Source: Leuctra nigra (lineage: Eukaryota; Arthropoda; Insecta; Plecoptera; Leuctridae). Taken from it: a stretch of 64,000 nucleotides of DNA. Positions 1 to 10,600 of the stretch are shown one piece after another (positions within the stretch are counted from its first letter, which is position 1; each line of letters begins with the position of its first letter). Location of the stretch: positions 21,584,069 through 21,648,068 of the forward strand of contig OW203771.1 in the NCBI GenBank assembly GCA_934045905.1, written 5' to 3'. A model generated the notes under the pieces. The model saw nothing but the letters and a program-made list of their open reading frames with translations. It had not been told where the DNA came from and made no database searches. Both the position numbers and the translations under genes were made by a program.

Positions 1-680
1 TTTGCAAGGCACAGCGCAATGTGTGAAGAATATGGCTTACAAGACATTGATAAGGCCAATTCTTGATTATGCTGGGTCAATTTGGGACCCGTACAAAATA
101 GGACAAGTAAAGGCTGTGGAAAGTGTTCAGAGAAAGGCTGCGAGAAGAGTGACAGGAAAGATGAGAAGAAGGAAGTGGGAAGTAGTGAAGACAAAGAAGG
201 GTAGAAAGGGAAGAAATGAATTGACTTTGACCATGAGGCAAGTTCCAGAGAGTGTTTCAGACATGATAAAGAACTTGGGTTGGGAATCGCTTCAAGATAG
301 GAGAAGAAAAGCAAGGCTCTGCAACATTTACAGAGCCTTCACTGGAGTGGAAGCATGGAAGGATCTGTCTCGAAGAATTAAGAAACCCGATTGTGTAGGA
401 AGAAAAGATCACTCATTTAAGATAAGAAGAAGAAACGTGAAATTAGATGCGGCACGAAACTCACACGCCGATATTGGATTTCAAGAGTGGAACGAACTAA
501 GTTTTTCAACGTTACCGGAAACACTCGCGGAGATGAGATTGTTCCTCGATGTATCTTAGTTTATATGTATTATTAATAATTATGTCATTTCAATTGTCTT
601 AATATAACTTTAGTTGATAGTATCTCTGCCACCTGTATATATACAATTTGTAGAGCAATAAAAACTTACTTATTATTCAT
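1..680 (+). mobile_element. LINE (non-LTR retrotransposon) 3' end, reverse transcriptase tail
   Basis: An open frame at 2-559 encodes the C-terminal part of a non-LTR retrotransposon reverse transcriptase. Visible hallmarks are AYKTLIRPILDYAG, the VQRKAARRVTG stretch and LGWESLQDRRRKARL, which in Jockey/CR1-like elements lie after the catalytic domain. The 5' part is off the window. The frame ends in TAG at 557-559, followed by an AT-rich 3' UTR with an AATAAA near 656. The frame is intact here, suggesting a fairly young copy. Clade assignment beyond a Jockey/CR1-like group is a guess from memory of the family. Confidence 0.8.
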
Positions 681-780
681 CCCACAATAATTATGTCTTG
701 TTTGTCTCATCCTAGACATGAAAATACTTTAAATACTTCACGTTTTTAATCCATTCTACAACTAGAGGGAGTTCCCCATT

Positions 781-1348
781 CAGTGGTCGAATTGGAAGTC
801 AGTCCATGGGGGGATGGTATATTGGCAGGATTTCTGCCCGGGGGGGGGGGGGGGGGGCAAGTGAAGGAAAAACACATGCGTTAAGGGGAGTGTGGGGGGC
901 GAGCCTCCCACGTTGCCCCGCAGGGCGTAATTTGGTTTTTTGATACTTTGAAATCAACATTGAGACGTTCTGATTTGTAGTTATTTTGATTTTGATTTTT
1001 TTTTAACTTTTCTGTTTCACTTCAATAAGGTGTGGAGGGCATGCCCCAAAAACCTTGACCCGCAGGGCATTTTTTGTTTTTTGATACTCTGAAATAAATT
1101 TTGAGACGTTCTGAGATGTAGTTATTTTGATTTTCAACGGGGAATGCTCTACAAACCTTGCCCCTCAGGGCGGTTTTTGGTTTTTTGACACTTTGAAATC
1201 AATTTTGAGACGTTCTGAAGTGTATTTTTAATCTCTCATGGGGGGATGGTGAAGTGGACAAATTAGCCATGGGGGGATGGAACTATCAACATATTCCCCA
1301 GGGGGATGCAATCCCCCCGGATCCCCCCCCCCCCCAATTCGACCACTG
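781..1348. mobile_element. hAT-like non-autonomous element with 8-bp target duplication
   Basis: Terminal inverted repeats CAGTGGTCGAATTGG (781) and CCAATTCGACCACTG (1334-1348) are perfect. Flanks TCCCCATT (773-780) and TCCCTATT (1349-1356) match at 7 of 8 bases, as expected for hAT. Inside are a G17 run, a C14 run and three imperfect copies of a roughly 110-bp block containing a CCGCAGGGC-like core and GAGACGTTCTGA. No coding capacity is seen. The right end sits 10 bp beyond the splice donor of exon 9. A sister copy lies at 56750-57372. Confidence 0.9.
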
Positions 1349-1366
1349 TCCCTATTGTATGGTTAC

Positions 1367-1629
1367 CTTCTTTAAATCCCCATCCTGTGACGACAGCGAC
1401 TGCCTTGTCAGGGACGGTAGTGGTTCTGGAGAGACACGCGGGCCGGACGAAGGCGCTGAACACCACTTCGTGCTTCAGCCGAAGTAGTCCGATGTCGCTC
1501 GTGGATCGCTGCTTGTAGCTCTTATGGACAATGTGTTCCTCCACTTCGATCAGCTGAGCGTGAGAATTAGGCGTGGCGACGGATAAATCCACTTCTCCTA
1601 GAAGGACCCAGCGGGCGGGAAGTTGATGT
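1367..1629 (-). CDS. Protease copy 1, exon 9 (Asp-bearing segment of second domain)
   Basis: Acceptor GTTCTCCTCAG, donor G|GTAACC. Reads HQLPARWVLLGEVDLS, IEVEEHIVHKSYK, TSDIGLLRLK (Asp retained), FVRPACLSR and VAVVTGWGFKE. Phase 1 out points to at least one more exon, with the Ser region, beyond the window start. A hAT-like element occupies the intron from 10 bp after the donor. Confidence 0.85.
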
Positions 1630-4600
1630 CTGAGGAGAACATATTATTCACTTCCATGCACTCAAACTTTAGAGCACGAGCCTCCACGAGGAACATTGCC
1701 GTGTATACTGAACATTGTCAGTATACTGAACATTGTCAGTATACGTAGTAAGGTTTTCAAGGGCGGAATTTCGCCGCGTTGCGGGAGAAATTCCACAAAA
1801 TGACTGACTTTGACCAATCACAAACCAGAAACCCAGCGGCGAAGTCGCCGCCGAGAAAGTTGAATCTACTCCTACTTTAGCGGGACGAAATTCGTTCCGC
1901 GCACCGGAAGCGGGTAGTTTTCTCACGATTACCGCCAGGTTCGTGGTGTTATAGTTTCCGTTTTTCAGTCGACTTTCTATATCGATATTCGATATAAATC
2001 AAATCTGTTGTCTGCCGTCAGGTAGTGACATAATTGTGTTGTCAAGTTTATATTTGTTTATTAATAAAATATGTACTAATCATGGAATATGATCCAGAAT
2101 ATTTTATTGAAGTGGTCATGGACAATCCTTGTCTTTACGATTTTAAGATCTCAATCTTGATTGATCGACTTATTTCAGCGCTGCCTAAATTGGTCTCTAG
2201 GTAGGTACCACTACAAACTAGGCGGAGAAAAATTCGCGCTTGGAAACGGGATACTTCCGCGGAACAAATCCGTCGCGAAATATTTCCCGCAACGCGTCGA
2301 AATTCCGCCCTTGGAAGCCTTAACTAATGTAAGCTGTAGGAAAAGAGATCTAAGGCACACCATTGCCATTAACCAAAAGGGTTTCAGATCAGATTGAACT
2401 ATTATGTTATTATATTTCGCCTGCCACGTTCCTAATACTAAGGTTGTTACTTTTTAAAATCTCCTGAGATGAATTGATTCTTACTTGTAAACTGTACTCG
2501 CTGTGACAAGAACGTATCTCTCACTGATCAGACTTCCAACGGCGTCCCAAATCATAGCCAGTCGGTCAGCAGATGACTCGTTGTAGCTGATGGCGGCCTG
2601 GAACAAAGACACTCAATGACGTGGAAGAGAGTTCAGGTTCAGAACCATGACGTATCTGTTTTTGTAGGCAATGCCCAGGTCCAACCGTTTAACCAATCGA
2701 TCGAAAAAATCCAAATACATTTATATCGAAGCGGTCAAGTGTATAGGTTTGAACGAGATCCAGTGATTGGTTAAAAGTTAAAAATGGAACCGTTTGACCT
2801 ATTAACTTATTATCTTGCGTGGTCAATGGCCCTTATCATTACAGATGGTTTTTTTGACAATTTTCAGACAAATCTGTCAAAAATGTCAAGAGTTTTTGAC
2901 ATTTTACGAACATTTAATACGATTTGAAATATACTCATTATCAAAGAAATTTAACAGAATGTATCACTTCTTCTTTGACACATTTGATCAGATCGTCGCA
3001 GTGCTATTTCCAAAGTTTATTTTAGAGCAGCACAGTAACTTTCACACACAAATTAAAACGAATGCAATGTAATTCGAAGTCTCGCTCATCAACGCGTTAC
3101 ACAATATAGCGTTTTCCTTAGGTCAGAGCACGGTGAAGCAGCTCGCACATCACTTGAATCATCTCTTCGCACATGATCTGTGTAAATAAAACAAACGGAA
3201 TAAAGTGGAATAGAGCTTTGGAGTACTCAATAATCAAAATAGGTTTGATTCAGGGTTGGTAAAGTTCATCCCCATAAAAAAACACTCCGTGTAAAAAAAC
3301 AGCCAAGTCTCAACTAAAAAAAAAAAATATGAAATCTAAAAATTCTGCACTGAAACGTAGGGATATCAAAAAATGAGCCATGTCAAAACTTTATTTGAAA
3401 ATTAAAAAATACTTGGCGCATCGTGTATATAAATAGCTTAGAAGTATAGGCTAGATATAAATACATATACTTATAGTACCTATACCTACAATGCCCTAAA
3501 AAAACGATGCGCCAAGTAATTTTTAATTTTCAAATAAAGTTTTGACTTGGCTCATTTTTTGATATCACTACGTTTCAGTGCAGAATTTTTAGATTTCATA
3601 ATTTTTTTTTTAGTTGAAGTGACTTGGCTGTTTTTTTACACGGAGTGTTTTTTATGGGGATATCACTTATTTTTTTAGTTTATTTACACAACTTGTAAAA
3701 CTTATTAGGGCAACAATGGCTAATTCCTTTAAAAAAATACGCCATTTCCGAATTAGTTACTAAAAAAATATTGTTTGGAGCTAAATTTAAACTTAAAGTG
3801 ATATGCCATGAAGAGTTGCGAAAGCATCGTTCCAATAGGTCCAGCCGTTTTCGAGATATGGCATCACTTCCGGTTTTCAAAATGGCGGCTGAAAGCTCTT
3901 ACACATTGTAGGTATTAATATGTATATAAATACTAATATTTCATTATAAGCCTTCTGAATATATAGTTAGTTTTTATATAAAGGGAAGTGAATTTAAGCA
4001 GATTTCGCTAAACTATGACGTCATTTCCGTTTTCAATAATTAGAAAACTTTAATTTAACTATTGTTATTTCATAAAGAGGACCGTTTCGTTCCGATCGGT
4101 TAAGCCGTTTTTGAGATATGACGTCACTTCCGGGATCAAAATGGCGACTACCGGTTTGATTTATAAAAAGGCACCTCAGACGCCAAAAGTGCACATGTGG
4201 TAAAAATTTCAGATCGATCGGCTAAGCCGTTTAGGCTGTGGCGGTGATAGCGGTGTTTCCTGATATCATCATCAGATAGGTTTTAAAAGGGGTGTAATTT
4301 CACTGTTTTCACGGCCCTCTAGCACGCAAATGGCAAAACCTATTGTTCCCAAATTTAGTATATGGAGTGGGGTGGGCCATAGCTCGAAATTAAGATATTT
4401 CACAACAATGTGAGATTTTCCAATTTTATGATCCAGTAGGCCGAAAATGCCATGTTGTTGCTTACAGTAAAAGTGTTTGGTCTGCTCCTCGGTTTATTAG
4501 GCATTTACGGTATGTTGAGTGACTGTGAGTGTACGGTACGACTTGGCTGGGTGGAGCGACCGCTCCACTAGATTAACTCTTTCATTAGCCCATTGAAGGT

Positions 4601-7600
4601 GAAAGCTACCTCCCTATACACTGAGCCGGGTGTATAATGTGTAATGAGAGAGCAGCTTCACTGGTGACCGCCTGATCCTTCTCCAGTGATCCAAGAGTCA
4701 AGTGAGGAGTGACGTCTGACCTGTCAAGTCCCAATCGCCTCCGATGTGAGTCTTACCAAGTGCGGAAACTCCATGGGCCTGGAGTATCTCCGGAATGTGA
4801 GATGTTCTAGAGAAGCCATGGCGCATGTGGATCCGTTCACATTGTCGGGCTCGACAGGTTGGTAGACGGCACGCGCGTACTCCTCGCATTCTGTAACATA
4901 AGCCATTTCCATGTTACATACACCACATTTTATAAGAACGTTTCGAAGCACTTAAAAAAATGCAGTGGCGGCGCCAGAACACAAATTGTTAAGGGGGCAG
5001 CAAAAAGCCAGGGCTCAAAATTATAAATCGTACTTATATCATATGGCTGGCACATTTTGACTGGGGGGAGGAAGCAAATTCCTGGGTAGCAACTGCCCCC
5101 CAGCCCTCCCCCTACCCAACTTCCCTCCCGTAGCGCCGTCACAGGAGAAGTGGCTTTATTTTTGTACATATCGCATGGTTCTTTGATTACTTACTTATCT
5201 GACTTGATGTTTTCTTCATTGGAATCAACTTAGCTTTTTGTCGGTCGACTGTAGAAAAACAGAAACAATTATTTTTAAGGTGTTTTAGGGAAGCAGCAAA
5301 AATTATTTTGAAAGGAAACCTTTAGCTCCGTAACTTGGGCATGAAATTTGGGGGTTATCTCATACATTACGGACATACCTAAATATAACCCACAACTCAA
5401 ACTGAAACTGAACACGTTTTAGCATTTCGTCTAATTTACGTTTATTCTCGAACAGGTCCTACCCTTACACTTGGATTGCACCTGACCTTACACTTGGATG
5501 TAAAGTGAAGTGTCCTGTGTGTTTGGATTTTCTTTGTGTTTATTTTCCAGAATCTCTTAACTTCTTGACAAATCCGAAACAACTTTTAACAGAAATGTGA
5601 GCTTCCTTGCTTTTGCACATCAGTTGTTGCAGATTTTCAAAACCAATTTCCATACGGAAATTAGTGTTGATAAAATCGTTACTTAATCAATATTAGTTTG
5701 GAAGCTGAAAAACATTTGAACCTCTTCAACGCTACTGAATAAAACATCCATACCTCAACGTACGTACTTACATCTCTTTTGAATGTATTCAATGTACGTT
5801 GCCACTTGCGTGAAACCACCGTACGTCTGGGAATAACATTTCTCTTTCGTCCGTGACGGAGCGAAGCTGACGCTGACAATCCCTTGCAGGTAATACTTCC
5901 AGGTGGTCTCGTCGATGAAAACCAATCCGCCGCCGGAATCTCCTTTGCAGACACTGATGTTGCGGTTCTCGTAGCCGGCGCAGAATCTGTCGACGGTGAA
6001 GTAGCTCCGGGATTCCCCGGTGACGGCTTCGTAGCAATCGTCAGCGTGAGTGAATGGCAACGATGTTTCTTGAAGCGTTTCGCTGACGACGCCTTCGGAA
6101 GTTAAACCGTAACCAGCTACCTGAAAAAGAATACAATTCTCACAAGGTCAACCTATACTTTACCCCATAAAGACACACTTCCTGTAAAAATAACAGCCAA
6201 AAAAGCATAGGTATACGAGGGCTGATCAAAAAGTTTCAGGACTGTATGGGTTGCGCGGCAATGGAGCGTTGGAGAGCAGTGCTGTTTTTGGCAGCATTGT
6301 TTAGCATGACTCTTCCTGAGCACAACTGTTTTTTCAGATTTTCGTTAACCTTCTTTAGTGTATAGTTACAGCGGTTATCGTGGAACAAGATTTTTGAGTT
6401 TGGCGATTTTGTGATTATTTGTGAAATTGATCAAAAAGAAGGTCTTTTCGGAGGGTCTCTTCAGTTTTGGGGGTTTGGGTGGGGGGACGTCTCTTCTCCG
6501 GTAATGACACTATCAAAAAAGTTTTCATCGTCATTTGCCATTTCAAGAAGTTCCTGAATTACCATGTCAACCAATTTTAACTGAAAGTTGTAGATGAGAT
6601 TGTAACAGTTTAAAAAAAACTATTACCTATCTAACATCTATTCCACCTATTTTGTTTTGTATTTTCCCACTCTTTTACTGTTAGTTATCTGTTCGGCCGT
6701 GGGATAGCGCCACTGCTCGGTCAAGTAGCATGGTCCGACCTTGTAGGTTTTGATGCGAGCTGTCATTATGACGTTGTACAGCCAACGCATTAAGTCGTGA
6801 TCAAAGCCAATGATAAAACCAGTCTTGCAAATCACCCATCTGTATACAAATATCTGTATTTTAGGCAACTTATACTACTTCTGTGTACGACTGGTAGTCG
6901 CGATTGGGGGTAAGTTTTATCACAACTAAATGCGTTGGCTATACAGGTAATTTTCCATTACCGGATGTAATGTAAGGGATGATATTTTGTCTTGCTCGTA
7001 AATCATGTAACTTCCCTCGATGTCTTTTCGTGTCGTCTACCGAGGGGTTTGGACGTGAACTCCGCGAGCCAGGGTAAACCGGGAAGCATGGTAAAGTAGA
7101 TTCACATACGGCTCACGCCTTTCAGTTTTAGTCTATGAATGTTTTCTTAGACTTTCATTTGTGTTTTTGCTAAGAAGTCTTGCCCTTAGTCTATTTGTAG
7201 AGCCAAGCTGGTTTCGTTCATTCGATTCAGTTTGTGAGTTTGAGGCGTTTGACTGTCTTGCTTGCTACCGACGTTTTGCCAACCTCGTGGTTTTCTTGAG
7301 GGGCGTTCTCTGATCAAGACGTCCTGTTCGTTCCCTTCGGTTTTCGTCTCGGATAGACCATTATTCTGTTTAGATATGTATTTCGAAATTCCATTATTAT
7401 ACAGCTATTTTATGCTTTCCACAATTTGAGTACGTATGAGAAAGGTATAGAAGGTACCAGAGTAAATGTGCACGGAGGTTCTCGAACCAAAGTGCTAGCC
7501 TATTTTGACTCTAGTGTTTAGTAATCTGTCGAGGAGGCTCTCGAGGTAAGTGTTGGCATTGCCACACTGTATTATTTAATTATTTACTTTTCTTTCTTGT

Positions 7601-10600
7601 TCAATCTAGTAACTTCATGGGCCGGAGGCCATTTGCATTTTTCTACTCAAACCATGTGCTATTTATTTTATGCCTGTTCAGTTCAGTTACTCTTTTGAGT
7701 TGATGGTTTTGTATAATAAAACCACCTGTGTGGATTATTTCTTTTGATATTCTGAGTATTGAGTTGTACTGAGTAACCACTGCCGAACATCTTTGTAGTC
7801 TCCTAGTTCCTACTTTGTTTAATTAGTTGTTTTTCTATGCTCAAACCCATCGACCTATCTATGTCTGAGCTAGCCACTAGGCAAAGACACACCACGACCT
7901 GCTCGACGCTGTCAGCGGCCGAGGTTACTGACGCGGCTACAAGATGAGTGGCTGAAAAGTTTGTTACGAGCTTTGGTTTGTCAGCAAATTCTTGAAATGG
8001 CAAAATGACGATAAAAACTTTCTGGAACGTGTCAATACCGTACCGGAGACGAGACGTCCCCAAAACCTCCAAAACTTAAGAGACCCTCTGAAGAAATCTT
8101 CTTTTTGATCAATTTCACAAATAAATCACAAAATCTCCAAACACAAAAATCTTGTTTTACCATAACAGCTGTAACTTCACAACAGAGAAGGTTATCGGGA
8201 ATCTAAAAATAAACAGTTGTACTCAGGACGAGTCATGCTAAACAATGCTGCCAAGCGCACTGCTCTTCCTACCCTCCATTGCCGCGCAATTCAGACAGTC
8301 CACGTATTTTTTGAACAGACCTCGTATATACATCTAAAAATTCAGCACTGAAAAATAGTGATGGTCGAAGTCAAGACAATAGTTAAAAATTAAAAAATAC
8401 TTGGCGCTTCGTGTAAATAGTAGCTGCCAGTAACCAAATGTTACATAGGGCAAGTTTGCAATACTCTGCTAAAACCAGTAGTATAGTTATGTTTAAAAGC
8501 TCATTCCAGTAATGGAATTGGTTGTTACCATGGCAATTACCACAGACTTGTTAATAGCCTTGGCTTGCAATTACCTGAGGCAGTTTACAATCGTTCTATA
8601 AAAATATTAACAACATAGGATTCATATTATCTGATCTGAGCTGTTGTGAGAAAATGATGTTTTTGTAAATGGATCAGATTGGTTTGAGTGCAAGTGGAGA
8701 TCTCTAGTTATAAATTTATAATCACTATTTACACTATGACGATGTAACAAACATGGATCATAGGCTTCTTGCACATGACGACACAATAAGGATAGTCTTA
8801 CCTCCCCTGGCATGCCAGGAACAAGCTGACTGTACATCAACTTCTTGTCCCAATCCATGCAGATCACATTCACGTTGTTGGTCATCTCCGCACTTCGATT
8901 CAATTTCAGAAGCGCGATGTCGAATTGATGCAATGTACTCTTGCCTTGATATCGTTTAGGTATGAATATCCTTCTGACATTGATGACTTGTGAATCATCT
9001 TCCACCGTATCGAATGATCTGTATAGTTTACCCAGAGCTATGACGTAGTCTTGGGCGTCATTTAGTCTGCCGTACTTCACACTCCACACGCAGTGCGCAG
9101 CTGCAAGAATATCATGTTTTTCAACTATTTGGCTCAACCGATCGAACATTCCAAAATATTTATTTTTTGAAATTACGATCATGAATTACTTAATTTAACT
9201 TGCAACTCCTGTCTTACAGCAAGGTTTAAAATTATTGCCTTCCGAGAATGAACAAAACTTTAACGCAGGAGGTATAGGAAAATCATTGCGTTTTTGGCTT
9301 ATAACTTCTAAAATAGCACAAGTTGGTATTGTTTTCAATTTTTTCCCTAATAGGATATCTATATATCTACCATAAAAAAAGTTTTTTGATCAAAGTTGGG
9401 ACTACATAAAAATTAGATCTTCATTATTAGCCTAAATGTGACACGATTTTACTTGTCTGCCATAAGATAACATGGGGAAGAAAACCCAATTTATCTCAGA
9501 ATCTAGACACGAGAAGTGTTTACTTTTTTCAAGGATTGTGTATGGCATGATTATCAATAAGTAGACAAAAAATTATGAAAATCTGAGATCATGCCCGATT
9601 GGATGAGCCACCTTTAGGCCACTGGTTTATCTTTGATGTTGCAACCCCCGTAGTTGGGGGGAAGGGGGCACAGGTCTAGGGGGTGGGGGCCCTAAAATAA
9701 GATTCTATTCTATTTTGATCGAATGTATACCCAAAAAAGCATAAATATCGATAATATATAGTAATTATTATAGTAGTAATTCAAATTGACCAAAAATTGT
9801 GTTTAAATCACGTTAAAATGTACTTAATTTTAAAAATCCTGGCCTGCACGGTCCGGACCCGCGTATTGTTGTGGGGCCCTTCCCCAGACCCAAATCGGAC
9901 CCGAGGTTGTTATATTTTACGTTCTACTATTTCCTACCTAACTTCAAAAATCCGAATCACGCAACTGGATTTTACAATGTAATTGAAATGTGTCACTTAT
10001 AAGTTATAATGTATTTGACAATGAATACAAAAATATGCATTTATTTTAAAATTCTTACAGTATGCAATTAAAAAAGAAGGGGGTCTTAAAAATGTCATGT
10101 GAGGAGGGGGGGGGGGGGGGGGGGTTGGTAGGGGGTAGGGGGGGGCGAAATCTGAAGTTACGCTACTGTAAGAGACCTGGGTAATCAAACTGGATTTTTT
10201 TTGTCATCACACTTCAGAATTTTAAAAAATCAGATAGAAGCGACCCATTACAGCTTAATAAATAATGCCTCACACTTGAGTATATTATTATGACCTATGA
10301 TTTGACCTCAAAATGTTAATACATACGCTTATTTATCGCTAAATCATCGTATTTAACACTTTGAAATCAACCAAGGTCTTCCAGTACTCCAGTGTGTGGC
10401 AAAAGTGTCGCTGCTATCAGATTTTTTAAAACGCTATAGACAAGTTTAAAAAATACATTATGAGGAACTGAATTTCTTCCGTTGCAAAGCATCATGGCTA
10501 AGCCTAATTGTTTTAGAGAACTCAAAATTGAACGTGTCCTACGTAAAAACTGTTGCCAATACCTGAGATGACCAGTCTAGGATGAATGAGTGTCCCTCCG

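Noticed and set aside
5755..5771. Stop codon after the first protease domain as the true end of the gene
   Set aside because: A strong donor precedes it in both copies, and the small linker exon with matching phases follows in both copies. Kept only as a possible short isoform.
6972..7790. Possible solo LTR (TGTA start, AATAAA near 7718) inside the mariner-type element
   Set aside because: No convincing TG...CA ends with a 4-6-bp duplication were found.
7803..8072. 89-codon minus-strand frame as a transposase fragment
   Set aside because: It lies in the arm of the long-repeat element and shows no catalytic motif or resemblance to mariner transposase.
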